Shown here in pieces: positions 40,201 to 49,480 of a stretch of DNA of 64,000 bases (its first letter is position 1; every line of letters begins with the position of its first letter). The stretch covers positions 2,719,105 through 2,783,104 of the forward strand of contig CM034608.1 of the NCBI GenBank assembly GCA_020091685.1, given 5' to 3'. The notes below the pieces were generated by a model. That model had not been told where the DNA came from. It did no database searches and worked only from the letters and a program-made list of their open reading frames with translations. Source of the DNA: Lutjanus erythropterus (taxonomy: Eukaryota > Chordata > Actinopteri > Lutjaniformes > Lutjanidae). The translations under genes and the position numbers were made by a program.

Positions 40201-43200
40201 CAGTAATATTTGAATGGAACATGTGAATGTTTCACACATAGGAAGTAAATCTGTACCTTTTTTTTTTCGTTGTTCAGAGCACGCTGAAGCAGATACATTC
40301 TTCTGTTTCACCAACCTGATGTCAGAGAACAGAGACAACTTCATCAAGAGCCTGGATGATTCTCAGTGTGGCATCACCTACAAGATGGAGAGTGTGTACT
40401 CTATGCTCAAAGACAAAGACCTGGAGCTCTATCTCAAGCTGGTAACGTTCCCAGTCAAATCATTAAGCATCCAAACCACTGCTGATCAACTGACCATTTC
40501 AGCTCCAATATAAATCCTTGCATTTATTGGGAACATTAAAAACAACACCACACTGATTTTGCCATTTCCTGTTTTTCCCTCGTTTTCCTCTGTCCAATCA
40601 GGAGGAGCAGAACATCAAACCCCAGTATTTTACATTCCGCTGGCTGACCTTGTTGTTATCTCAGGAGTTCCTCCTGCCAGATGTCATCCGTATTTGGGAC
40701 ACCCTGTTTTCTGACCAGGACAGATTCCACTTCCTCATCCTGGTCTGCTGCGCCATGCTCATGTGAGCCTTTTGTCCTCCCTGTTGTCACACATCATTAA
40801 TATCTCTGACCCTTCATGTCAATCATTTTTCTGTTGACCTCCTCTGTTCACAGACTCATCCGAGATGACTTACTGGCAGGAGACTTCACAGTGAATATGA
40901 GATTACTGCAGGTAAGACTTCTGATAATACACAGGGACTGGGATGCACCAACAAAGATTAATTTACTTAGAGTTGAACAACACTAGGTTTAAAATGAGTT
41001 AATCCAGATTTACAATTAAACAGCTCTGTTGCACAATTAAAACTAATCTTCATTAAGTAAAACCAAGTTTCATATTGTTTGCTAGTTAGTTAAAAAATTA
41101 AAATGTTATATTGTTTGCTGACTACAGAGGTCTGCATCATTTTCTCTCAAACAGTGTTGATTTTGGCAGCCATTTTTGGTTCAGTCTTAGTCTTTTGGAA
41201 ATGCTTATTAGTTTTAGTCACATTTTAGTCATTTATATCCTTGATAGTTTTAGTTGACGAAAACTAAAAGGGTTTTAGTTCAGTTTTAGTCATTAATTTT
41301 AGTCGAAAAAATAATTACTTTAAAACTTTAAATGAATACATCCATCAATCCATCCATTTTCTGTAACCACTTATTCCGTAAGGGTCGCGGGCTGCTGGAG
41401 CCTATCCCAGCTGGCATTGGGCGAGAGGCGGGGTTCACCCTGGACAAGTCGCCAGTTCATCGCAGGGCTGACACATAGAGACAGACAACCACTCACACTC
41501 ACATTCACACCTACAGGCAATTTAGAGTCACCAATTAACCTAGCATGCATGTCTTTGGACTGTGGGAGGAAGCCGGAGAACCCGGAGAGAACCCACGGAG
41601 ACATGGGGAGAACATGCAAACTCTGCACAGAAAGGCCCCGCCCCAGCCAGCCTGGGATCGAACTCAGGACCTTCTTGCTGTGAGGCGGCAGTGCTAACCA
41701 CTGCACCACCATGCCGCCCTAAATTAATACAGATATAGGAAATTGTAATTGAGGTTGACTGGTTGTGTTGCAATTCATAAAGCAACAGTTAACTCTCTTA
41801 ACACTTTTGTATAATAACCACATTCCTTACCAGCCTGATAGCGCTAGCCCATCCGTTTTATTTTCTGATGGATTATGTGTAAAGTATATCCATAAGTCAT
41901 CACGTCTTTTCCGCCCACCAAGCCCTTGTGCTGACGTTGCCGCCATGGTCCATGAACTGTGTGTGTGACTGGCCTGGTGTGCACTGTGTATGCCCGGTGG
42001 TGTGCGTGACCAAACAAGGACGGGATGCAGGTACATTGCTGATATCTTCAGCATTTGACAGACAGATTGCGCGTACAGTTGGAGGAAATGCCATGCATTT
42101 TGATAGTCCTAAAGCCAACCCACTAACATTTTCATCTTGTCTCCTCTCGTCAACGAAAACAACAGATATGTCTCATCATATTTTTGTCATCACAGAGCTA
42201 TGTTTAGCTCATCACTGTCTTGTTTTAGTCATGAAAAAAAGGTGCGTTAACGAAAACATTTTGTCATTGTTAACGAAAACAACACTGCTCTCAAATCAGC
42301 CATTTTTGGCCAAAAACCCCCAAAAAGAATCTGTCTGAAGCCACAACTATTAAATAGTTTTTTTTTCTGGATGTGGTATCCATGGCCAGCCTCAGGAGAC
42401 TCAAAGCACCAACCAAGCGCAAAATTTAGATTTTGATTTAGTTTGTCATTTTAGTTGACAAACTAAAATGTGGTGTTTTTTTCTTATTTGGTGTTCAGGC
42501 TTCACATTTTTACAGGTGGAGAATGAAAGAATAACTTCAGGTCTACAGCAATGACAAATGACAATGAAAACGTTAAAAACATATCTGTTATTCCTTTCTT
42601 TATAATTTTTGTCTAAACCATGGAGAGCCACTGAAGACGGGCAAGTGAGCCACATGTGGCTCCAGAGCCACAGGTTGCAGACCCCTGGATTAACCAAGAT
42701 ATAAGCTGATGAAAACATTACCTTTTTTACTTGCTAGCTAAAAAGTTACCATAACATTGAATTGTGTACTAGTTAGTCAAAAAGTTAACAGAATGTTACA
42801 TTATTTGCTAGTTTGTTTAAAAGTTAACAAAAACATTGCATTGTTTGCTAGATAGTTAACTAGATAATATCATCAAACAATCATATTGTTTGTTACTGGC
42901 TACAAAATAGTTGGCCTACTCTTGAAGGATTAGCAGAGAAAGGCTCTAATTTCTCCTCCTTTGAGAAAAACTCATTGAGCAAATTAATGGAGCAATATGG
43001 TGAAATAGTGGAGGATTTAAAAAAATAGGCAACAGCACAATAAGGTAAAAAGACTTCCTGGCAACAACTGACATACTGTGTTGAGTAAAGGAAAGAAAAC
43101 ATGCATCATAGATGTCAACTGGGTTGAGTTTGTCCCATAACTTTCTTTGAGGAGCTTGATCATTTTTCCTAATCCATCTCAAAAAGGCAGCCAAGTTCAA

Positions 43201-43491
43201 CTTCCTTTTAAATTCCATTTAAATGTAATACCAGATCACATTTTAAATCGGACCAGAATTTAAAGTATGAAATAACTTCAAATGAATCCTTGTTGGTGCA
43301 ACGCAGCCAGGGAAACCTCAGGGCTTCTTATATAGACACATAGTACAGCTGATGCTCTTACCAGAACTAACTCACACAGAGTTATATATATGTATATATT
43401 TTGTCTTTACTGATGTTCCTCTCAGGATTACCCAATCTCAGATGTGCACACCATCCTGATCAAGGCCAAAGAGCTGCAGGATAACTCCTAA
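30307..43491 (+). CDS. tbc1d13: tbc1d13, TBC domain Rab GTPase-activating protein
   Basis: Complete gene with 12 coding exons: 30307-30329, 32626-32699, 32795-32835, 34832-34893, 36643-36742, 38751-38833, 39051-39210, 39988-40198, 40278-40441, 40602-40762, 40854-40911, 43426-43491. All introns are GT-AG; the spliced frame is 1,203 nt, giving 400 aa, the length I recall for human TBC1D13. The whole protein is essentially one TBC domain. Visible motifs are GGIRALCWKILLNYLP, RWNTYFKDNE, the arginine finger IDKDVRRLYP, the glutamine finger AYVQGMNE, and the C-terminal DYPISDVHTI. The family accelerates GTP hydrolysis by Rab35 in endosomal and GLUT4 traffic. TBC1D13 is separated from other TBC proteins by the block QNIKPQYFTFRWLTLLLSQE. 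The gene is divergent from zer1. Confidence 0.95.
30330..32625. other. tbc1d13 intron 1: diverged repeats, no gene
   Basis: Contains two related blocks (31355-31450 and 31566-31670, both with AAAAATGCTAGACT and TTTGTTGAG) from an unnamed interspersed repeat. Nothing coding recognised. Confidence 0.5.
32626..32699 (+). CDS. tbc1d13: tbc1d13 exon 2
   Basis: Acceptor ttcttcttttcag, donor AATG|gtaattc. Reads IQEFKVTLSEENINLKTLRE then LCFN. Confidence 0.92.
32795..32835 (+). CDS. tbc1d13: tbc1d13 exon 3 (41-nt microexon)
   Basis: Acceptor ttcatctcag, donor gtaagtcg. Reads GIPFEGGIRALCWK, the TBC motif A region (R-x-x-x-W). Confidence 0.92.
33578..33610. repeat. (TG)n microsatellite
   Basis: About 16 TG units followed by (GA)5. 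Confidence 0.9.
34190..34222. repeat. (AC)n microsatellite
   Basis: About 15 AC units. Confidence 0.9.
34832..34893 (+). CDS. tbc1d13: tbc1d13 exon 4
   Basis: Acceptor tctgttttcag, donor gtaaggag. Reads ILLNYLPLDQTLWESFLKKQ. Confidence 0.92.
35700..36042 (+). mobile_element. hAT-type MITE, TAGGGCTGCAAC family, diverged
   Basis: Family body (CCATAAAATGTCAAGATTGT; CAGATGACATCTTCACAGG; AATCAACTAATTGATCC) with damaged ends. In tbc1d13 intron 4, about 100 bp before another MITE. Confidence 0.55.
36139..36510 (+). mobile_element. hAT-type MITE, TAGGGCTGCACA family, exact 8-bp TSD
   Basis: A 372-bp element with ends TAGGGCTGCACAGTTTATC / CCATATCATGCAGCCCTA. Exact flanking ATTAGCAC at 36131-36138 and 36511-36518. 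The body differs from the TAGGGCTGCAAC family, so this is a separate family of the same superfamily. In tbc1d13 intron 4, 132 bp from exon 5. Confidence 0.87.
36643..36742 (+). CDS. tbc1d13: tbc1d13 exon 5
   Basis: Acceptor tgtctctcatag, donor gtgagtca. Reads EVYSQFLKEMIIQPGIAKAN then LGLSREDVTMEDH. Confidence 0.93.
36743..37590. other. tbc1d13 intron 5, first part: nothing recognised
   Basis: No recognisable gene or repeat family. Minus-strand frame 37242-37448 is unsupported. Confidence 0.5.
37591..38392. mobile_element. CAGGxTTGGGG-family hAT MITE carrying a nested MITE
   Basis: Left end CAAACTTGAGGAGTTATGG (degraded CAGGCTTGGGGAGTAATGG), right end GTAACGCCCCAACCCTG. Flanks GCAATGAG / GCAGTGAA are a plausible decayed 8-bp duplication. 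A TAGGGCTGCAAC MITE sits inside at 37860-38205. Confidence 0.65.
37860..38205 (-). mobile_element. hAT-type MITE, TAGGGCTGCAAC family, nested, inverted
   Basis: Ends AAGAGCTGCAACAATTCA / ATTAGTTGCAGCCCTA; body reads inverted (GAGGACATCGTCTTGGAC). Near-duplicated flanks AAAACACT / AAAACATT. Nested in 37591-38392. Confidence 0.7.
38751..38833 (+). CDS. tbc1d13: tbc1d13 exon 6
   Basis: Acceptor cctctttcag, donor GTAAG|gtatgac. Reads PLNPNPDSRWNTYFKDNEIL then LQIDKDV. The intron splits the first Arg codon of the IxxDxRR motif. Confidence 0.93.
39051..39210 (+). CDS. tbc1d13: tbc1d13 exon 7 (arginine finger)
   Basis: Acceptor gtgtttgcag, donor gtaagtga. The exon opens with RLYPDMAFFQRPTEYPC. The first full codon, CGG, is the Arg matching the catalytic position of IxxDxxR; then LRRRVEQTTLKAQTVNRN. 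Confidence 0.93.
39805..39932. repeat. ~32-bp minisatellite, about 3.6 units
   Basis: Units of the type ACCTACTTGTGTTGTGATGG plus GTTGTTTTAAA, ending about 55 bp upstream of tbc1d13 exon 8. Confidence 0.75.
39988..40198 (+). CDS. tbc1d13: tbc1d13 exon 8 (glutamine finger)
   Basis: Acceptor ggcctctcag, donor gtcagtaat. Contains SNEYEVLPSGSEAHWEVVER and IAYVQGMNEIVGPIYYTFAT; YVQG is the dual-finger glutamine motif. Confidence 0.95.
40278..40441 (+). CDS. tbc1d13: tbc1d13 exon 9
   Basis: Acceptor cgttgttcag, donor gtaacgttc. Contains EHAEADTFFCFTNLMSENRD and KSLDDSQCGITYKMESVYSM. Confidence 0.95.
40602..40762 (+). CDS. tbc1d13: tbc1d13 exon 10
   Basis: Acceptor ctgtccaatcag, donor gtgagcct. 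Contains QYFTFRWLTLLLSQEFLLPD and VIRIWDTLFSDQDRFHFLIL. Confidence 0.95.
40854..40911 (+). CDS. tbc1d13: tbc1d13 exon 11
   Basis: Acceptor ctctgttcacag, donor gtaagact. Reads LIRDDLLAGDFTVNMRLLQ. Confidence 0.93.
41152..42287 (+). mobile_element. hAT-type element, CAGTGTTG ends, exact 8-bp TSD
   Basis: Ends CAGTGTTGATTTTGGCAGCC / TTAACGAAAACAACACTG, flanked by exact CTCTCAAA at 41144-41151 and 42288-42295. Left part is rich in TAGTTTTAGTTGACGAAAAC-like motifs. About 745 bp without the SINE inside it. No transposase seen. Confidence 0.85.
41341..41719 (-). repeat. tRNA-derived SINE (V-SINE/Mermaid-like) with TSD
   Basis: On the minus strand the head GGGCGGCATGGTGGTGCAGT, then GGTTAGCACTGCC (A-box region) and GAGTTCGATCCC (B box). 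A conserved body follows (TTTGCATGTTCTCCCCATGT; CCTCCCACAGTCCAAAGACA) and a (GGATGGAT)-like tail. Flanked by TAAATGAATACA (41329-41340) and TAAATTAATACA (41720-41731), an 11/12 duplication. Inserted in the hAT element 41152-42287. Family name is from memory. Confidence 0.85.
43426..43491 (+). CDS. tbc1d13: tbc1d13 exon 12 (stop)
   Basis: Acceptor gttcctctcag. Reads DYPISDVHTILIKAKELQDN, Ser, then TAA at 43489-43491; matches the family C-terminus. Confidence 0.93.
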   Translation, partial: DYPISDVHTILIKAKELQDNS

Positions 43492-44145
43492 CCTGTTCAC
43501 TCTTTCTCCTGCCGTCTCTGCTCAGATGTGGTAGGTGGGAGTTTAAACATTAAAAAAACATTGTCATGTCAAACATGTATCATGGGAGGACTTTGATCCA
43601 TGAAGAGCCTGGAAGGACGTGTTGAGGAAAAACCTAGCATACTGCTTTTAACTCTGTGTCTGATGTTTGGTCAGTGGGGACTGCCGTGAACCATTTAAGG
43701 ACGTGCTGAAACTGTTCCTCCATGGAAGTGTGTAGGAGATGCCACCTGTTCCTTGATGCATTTTGGGAAAAAAGGCTCCTCTCACAGCCATCTCTCCCAT
43801 GGACACAGATAACGATGTTTGCGCTGAACATCTGAGGGAGAGATAAACACATTAATCCAACACTACCGATTTTAGTTTGTCATAAAAACAGACCAGAAAT
43901 GTTTTACAATGGAGCCAAGAATTTAACAAAAATCCCACTGCGACCACGTATGTAGTCAGATTGAGCAAATGTTGGGTGGAGCAATAGTGCATGTTTATTC
44001 TTTAAGGTTTTTTTATTTTTAGAAGTTGAACATTTTTAATGTAAGAAACATGTATGCCTTATCTGTTTAATGATGTGAAACAGGAAACAGTATTTCTGGG
44101 TGTATCTTCTGTCTGGGTAAAATAAATATGAAGTGATGGGCCTTG
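43492..44145 (+). other. tbc1d13: tbc1d13 3' UTR (likely minimum)
   Basis: Non-coding sequence after the stop. AATAAA at 44121-44126 is the first good polyadenylation signal. A longer UTR ending at the ATTAAA near 48090 is possible but would cross repeats. Confidence 0.45.
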
Positions 44146-44371
44146 CCTGTTGAATATTGTATCAGTAACTTTCTAAAATCATTATTTCTTGAGCATAATG
44201 TCTCAGAAATGCCTTTTGTCCGATTGGAAATGAGGAGGATTTCCTGATAAAGTCATATAATACTATTGAAAGAAGGGCAAGGACCATCAGGGTGAACCGT
44301 GCTGCTTTTCACACTGAACATTTTTTTCTGACCTTTTTTTTCTTTAACTTGTAGCTCTATAGTAGATTCCA

Positions 44372-44815
44372 GATGTGGGACCAAGTCATTGTTTTGCAAG
44401 TTACAAGTAAGTCTCAAGTCTTTGCACTCAAGTCCCGAGTCAGGTACCAAGTCAAAAGAGGGGAGTCCCAAATCAAGTTCTGAAGTTCTAAACTTTAAGT
44501 CTGTAGTCCTAAAGAAGTCATAATGTAACAGCGAATTTCAAGTCTCACTGATTTACAAAGTTACTTAGCTGTTAAGCTGAAGTTAGCTCAGCATGAGCTA
44601 ACTATGTTAATATTAGCCTTGACTTACCATTCTGCAACTTCAAATATCAAAACGAAGTTGGAGCTTGTTGTCGCTGTCTGTAGTTTTCAACTCACACGTT
44701 TTGTATCCCAGTTAGTGTTTTTGTTGACCACTGCGCATTTTTTCTTTGTTTTGAACAAAAGTATCTTTGGTATAAATTTGTCCAGATGGAGCTCAGTAAT
44801 GTAACATTAATTATG
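44372..44815 (+). repeat. CAAGTCTCAAGTCTTTGC-type repeat, copy 1
   Basis: GTAAGTCTCAAGTCTTTGCA, then a body with ACTTCAAATAT, TTTTGTTGACCAC and ATGGAGCTCAGTAATGTAA. A second copy lies at 46415-46715. Confidence 0.6.
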
Positions 44816-44826
44816 CATGCTGCCAT

Positions 44827-45014
44827 TTAGCATAACATCAGCTACAAACAGCTAGTTAGCATCATGTCAGTGACAGATAGCCAGTCAGCATTATGTCAGG
44901 TACGAACAGCTGGTTAGCATTATGTCAGACACAAATGGTTTGTTAGCATTGTGTCAGTCATAGACAGCCAGTTACTGTTATGTCAGCTACAAACTGCTAG
45001 CATAACATCAGATA
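44827..45014. repeat. 29-bp minisatellite, about 6.5 units
   Basis: Units such as TTAGCATTATGTCAGACACA plus AATGGTTTG and TCAGCATTATGTCAGGTACG plus AACAGCTGG; period 29 (first unit 28-29), each diverged. Directly follows the repeat at 44372-44815. Confidence 0.8.
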
Positions 45015-46134
45015 TTTTGGCTGTAAGGCAGGAAATTTGGCAGTGGCCTGAAGCAGTCGATGTGTACAAGGACTAAAAAAATGTTCTAGTATTTTTATTT
45101 AAGCAAAATGCGCCAGCTGAGGGGAAGAATCTGTTTGAAGCTCTTGGATTCAGCTGTTGAACTGGTTCACTCCCTTATCTCTTATTTTACTAATTAGCCA
45201 GCAGCATCTGATGGAATATGAAGGAAAGAGAAATGAAGATGAAGAGAATGTAATGCTGAGTTTTAAAAGGCTTCCCAACTTGATCCCCCCACTCTTTACT
45301 CTTTTCCCTTTTATCTGTTAGGTTCTGTAGCAAAAGCTTTAGAGCTGAGTGATAATTAAGCTGAAACAGCAAGACTGAACAAGTTGTTGTTCTAATCTCA
45401 AATCCTGTTTCAGTGAAAACAGGCCGGCAGTGGGTTGTTTAGAAGGAAATAAAAGCTTTTTTAACTTGGAGTCAGTAGTTAAACTTGTCCAGGCTTTATG
45501 GTTTAGATTCAGCTTTGGTTGAACCTGATAATGTTCAGTGTGAACACCAGCACAGCCCACCTCTTATTATTTAATCTTGGGGTGTGCACAGCAGACGGGT
45601 CTTGGCTTGATTAAACCCAGATTATAATTTGAATGTAAATGTGTAAACTGCCGTAATATCCAGTCACAAGCTTGTAACCTGTAGATCAGTGTGGAAACAG
45701 AAAAGAAGGAATCATAGAAAGATGTTTAAAAGCTCAAAATATGTTGATACTTTGGCTTATGGAATTATAAATCCATACTCATATGAAGGCACTGTGTAGA
45801 TCTGTGATGAAACGCTTTTCAATATGAACGAGGATGAAACAGAGGTCATTGTAACTCACTCAGTCATCTCATCCTGTACAAAATGCAGGATTTTTGGTTA
45901 TAGCCCTTCATATACATGCCCAGAATGGCAACATACACCATTTTTGGGCCACTGTAATGTATGATTTTTTTTAATCATTTTTTATAGACACTCCTTAGAA
46001 ATTGGATGGGCCATTAAGAACTCTTGATTTTTTTTTCCCCTGTCTGGTTTTTCTGCAACTGGAGATCAAGTCAAATCTCTGACAGTACGAGTCAAAACAC
46101 ACTATTGAAATGTAGTCTTTAATATTGTTGAGAG

Positions 46135-46136
<2 letters not shown>
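45015..46136. other. Intergenic, nothing recognised
   Basis: No gene or repeat family recognised apart from a short block CAAGTCAAATCTCTGACAGT near 46067. Confidence 0.5.
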
Positions 46137-46185
<49 letters not shown>

Positions 46186-46200
46186 TTTGTTTGTGTGTGT
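46137..46200. repeat. (TG)n microsatellite
   Basis: About 28 TG units with two TTTG interruptions. Confidence 0.95.
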
Positions 46201-46414
46201 GGAAGCTCTGTTTACTTTTAACAGTATGTAACGATACAGTGCTTTTAAAATGTGTTAATAAGCTGCTCATAGAACACATTTTTTTGGGGGTGTCAGAAGT
46301 GCTCTTTCATTACAACTGAAAAGGATATTCTGATAAATTGTGTCAAGATGAAAATTTCTCAACATCTCTTAACTGATCAGAAATGTCAGTGCATATTGTC
46401 AGAATTAGCCATAT

Positions 46415-46715
46415 TTGAGTATGCCTCAAGTCTTTGCACAGTTCCAGTCAAATCCTAAACTTTGAGTTTCAAATCCTAAAAAAGCCGTAATACACTTTTC
46501 ACCAAATATGACGACAGAGGCTCAACTTAATGTTCTTTGAGCAACTTCAAATGTTGAATGAAGATGGAAGTTGTTGCGTCTCCGGATGTAATTTTTGACC
46601 TGCACGTTTTGCATACTGCAGTTCATTTTTTGTTGACCACATAGTTTTTGTATGTGAACAAAATGATCTTTGGTATCATTTTTTAGAGCTGGAGCTCAGT
46701 AACGTAATGTCAGTT
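46415..46715 (+). repeat. CAAGTCTCAAGTCTTTGC-type repeat, copy 2
   Basis: CCTCAAGTCTTTGCACAG, ACTTCAAATGTTGAATGAAG, TTTTTGTTGACCACAT, GCTGGAGCTCAGTAACGTAA: same order of blocks as 44372-44815. Confidence 0.6.
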
Positions 46716-48830
46716 CTTCATGGTTCTCCTGCAGCTTGATTGGATGCTGTCTGATTGGCTCAAATGAAGGGAAACTGGTTAATTTGTGGATTCGCACTTT
46801 TTAAAGTTTGTGTAAAGGAAAGAGGGAGTTTTTCTTCTGAACACATTATACATGGTAGAACATAGTTGCTGAAAACACTTATGAGACTTATGTAGTACTG
46901 AATTGTGGAGTTAGACTGTTAAACTGTTGTTCATGATTTCTGTGTTGAGGATTTTTTGGGACCTGAAACATGGTTCGGTGACATGTTGGAGCCATGGTCC
47001 AACAACACTATATACACCACCCTCCTCCCCTCACCCTCCCTCACGGTCAGTTCCAAACGTACCTTCAGTGTCTCTCCAAGTCCAGTTCAACCCACCAGTT
47101 CACTTCAGCTCACTTCAATTCCAGCAACCAGACACAGAAGAAAAAAATTAACATTCTGTCATTGTCCTCTGGCTCTGGTAGCTCAAACATGTCTGGACAT
47201 GTCCAAAAAAGCTGCTGGATGGAGTGTCCATGTTTAAGGTGGTTTTCAGGTCGTAGTGGTGTTTGATACTGAGACAGCGGAGTGGACACACCCCCAGTTT
47301 ATCAGAGCAGAGAAAACTGCTCATCATCTTCTTTTTTTTTTTTTTTTTTTTTTTTTTACTGCTAAATTTGGCTGTGATGTTAAAAACTCGTTTCTGTGAT
47401 GTGATAACTCACATTTTTCGTCGCTTTATTCAATCTTTAAATATGATTGGCACATTTGGGGTAGTTGCTTAAAAATGTAACAGTTATATAAAATTGTAAC
47501 ATTTTCAAAGCCTGAGGTTTTGGTGGTCCTGCACTATTAAACTGTGGTGAGAAAGTACTAATGTCTGCAAGAGATGAGAGCAGATTTGAAGAAAACTAGA
47601 AAAATAAGCAGTTATAACCCTTTACTATCACAAATAAGACATTTTCCGACTCTATGAAGAGTTTCCTCACGCTTGACGTCTCCTGAGAAAAAGCATCAAC
47701 CTTTCTGTACATGTATGTCCAACCTGTCATAAATGTCCAGAATATTCTGTTGAGTTTGAAAGAGCAAGCATCCTAAGACCAAAACAAGAAGATATTTTGC
47801 ATCTGAAAGTATTTTTTATCATGTGCAAAATTGTTGGGCTGAATATTTTTTGAGGGACTGTTACTAATTGATCCACATGCTCCTCTTTTTAACGTGTATT
47901 TATTTCTATCCTGATGACTTTGTGTGTGTGTGTGTGTGTATGTATGTGTGTGTGTGTTGGGGGTGATGTTCATTATACTCTTTACGTCTTATGTCAGTTA
48001 TTTGCATGGTTCCAATTTTGTAAGCACATTTTTGTAATGTCTCCAGTGTTAAGACTTGTACATATGTTTTTACATGTTTGCAGATGTGCATTAAAATGAA
48101 TGATGGTATAAATCAAACATCTGTCTCTGTGTGGTGTAATTCAGCCAGTTATTACTGAGCAGCAATAAACTGAGGAAAATCTCTCTGTGGAAAAATCCCC
48201 CATGAACAGCAGGAATTAAATGATGTTTTATTGTAGCTACAGTGATGGATGGTTCCTGCTTCTAATCTTTTTTTAGACACACACAAACATGTTCTCACGG
48301 CAGTAAAGGGTTAGTTCACTTCAGTAGAGAATTTAAATGAACTCTCTTATTGCTCAATATTTTGACTTGTCAGGTTGACCTTTAACAATCATAACAGCTG
48401 CATTCCATTTAGGTGTGCCATGTCATGGTATTGTGCATGCTGGTTCACTGACAAGAGTAATCTAAATGGAACAGAACCCTAATCAGTGTTTTCTTTTCCT
48501 GTTCTGATAAATCAGAAAATAAGTTTAAGTTATTGAGTCTTCTAGTGTTACACTGTATTATGTTGCCTGAATACATATGTCACCTGTGTAAAGCTTAGAG
48601 TTGTCTTATCTGCTATGACAAGTTAATGTCTGCTATATGAAAGATCTATTACCACTTAAGATTTTACCATAGTCACATACTGGTTGATTCCACAAATAGA
48701 CCTTATAGCAGTGATAGTTAATACTTAATACTCTATATTATGTATTTTGATGCCAGTTGGTAAAAAAGATGTGTTATGTTTTTGTCATAAAATAAACCAA
48801 ATAAGCATTAGGGTGGGGTTTTTTTTTAAG
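46716..48830. other. Intergenic: microsatellites, possible extended 3' UTR
   Basis: Contains a T-run at 47332-47357, (TG)n at 47921-47957 and an ATTAAA signal near 48090. Open frames at 46927-47266 overlap in three phases and have no recognisable homology. 47800-48100 has 3' UTR-like composition. Confidence 0.45.
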
Positions 48831-49180
48831 CAGGGGGCTGCAAACTGCAAGGATCAAAACAGCCATTTTTGGCCAATCAAAGAAAAAGAATCTGTCTGGA
48901 GCCACAACCATTCAATTCTTTTTTTTCTCTGAAGACTTTTTTTTTTTTTTAATTTGGCATCCATAGCGAGCTTATGGAGACTCAAGAAGACAAGCAACCA
49001 TCAAATTTAGAGGAAAAGGCACCAAGCCATGGGCTATAACACACATTTTAGTTGACAAAATGTTTTAAATTTTTAAATTTTTAAATTTTGTGTATATGCT
49101 ATCTATTTTTAGAGTTGGCAAATGTAAGAATCAATTCACACTGTACAAAAATGCTATAGCACTGCAATAGATTTTTTTTT
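48831..49180 (+). mobile_element. hAT-type MITE fragment, CAGGGGTCTGCAA family
   Basis: Left end CAGGGGGCTGCAAACTGC, then AACAGCCATTTTTGGCCAAT and AATCTGTCTGGAGCCACAAC. The right end was not found before the neighbouring repeat. Confidence 0.55.
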
Positions 49181-49213
49181 ACTTTTGAGCCCAACTTAAC
49201 AAGAGTACCCGCC

Positions 49214-49288
49214 TGCAGGGAAGATGGCGGACAAGGGCGCCGCCATAGCTCTACTCCATACCGGAAGTCCAAACCGGAAGTTGGTCTT
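49214..49288 (+). repeat. Left terminal inverted repeat of the 2.9-kb element
   Basis: Starts TGCAGGGAAGATGGCGGACA and includes GGGCGCCGCCATAGCTC and ATACCGGAAGTCCAAACCGG. 70/75 match to the right TIR. Confidence 0.9.
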
Positions 49289-49480
49289 TTTTTAAAAAGA
49301 AAACTTTATTTAACGTATATAAAACGAGACAAGGATTGTTCACGCAACAATTCAACGTAAAAGTTCTACTCCATACCGGAAATCGGTCTTTTTAAAAAAA
49401 ATAAATAAAAATAAATAAATAAATAAAAATATTTAGGAGGATTGGACAAGGATTGTTCACACAACAATTTAACTTAAAAA
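49250..49480 (+). repeat. Tandem duplication inside the left end of the 2.9-kb element
   Basis: Two ~115-bp units (49250-49362, 49363-49480) share TCTACTCCATACCGGAA, GGTCTTTTT, ACAAGGATTGTTCAC and CAACAATT. The second unit has an expanded (AAAT)n tract. The right end has a single unit, so the duplication is left-specific. Confidence 0.7.

Larger units (their letters stand above)
41125..42687 (+). mobile_element. hAT-type MITE, CAGGGGTCTGCAA family, split by a later hAT insertion
   Basis: Left end CAGAGGTCTGCATCATTTTC at 41125; right end GGTTGCAGACCCCTG ending at 42687. The interior right of the break (CAGCCATTTTTGGCC, AATCTGTCTGAAGCCAC) matches copies at 48831 and, inverted, 3750-3999. Target duplication not preserved. 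Confidence 0.6.
41076..42885. repeat. ~40-bp minisatellite interrupted by nested transposons
   Basis: Units like TTTGCTAGTTAGTTAAAAA(g)TTAA(c)AnnATTGTATTG occur at 41076-41120 and again at 42729-42865. The two parts are separated by the insertion stack at 41125-42687. In tbc1d13 intron 11. Confidence 0.6.

Noticed and set aside
41640-41719. tRNA gene on the minus strand
   Set aside because: A/B-box sequences are those of a SINE head; it continues into the SINE body and has a target duplication.
41371-41785. Overlapping 80-110-aa frames on both strands
   Set aside because: Lie in the SINE; recurrent pseudo-frames of that family.
45995-46319. Frames rich in THTH / CVCV near 46137
   Set aside because: Microsatellite translation; same for 47773-48099.
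46927-47266. Protein-coding gene with three overlapping frames
   Set aside because: No conserved frame, splice context or homology; probably non-coding sequence.
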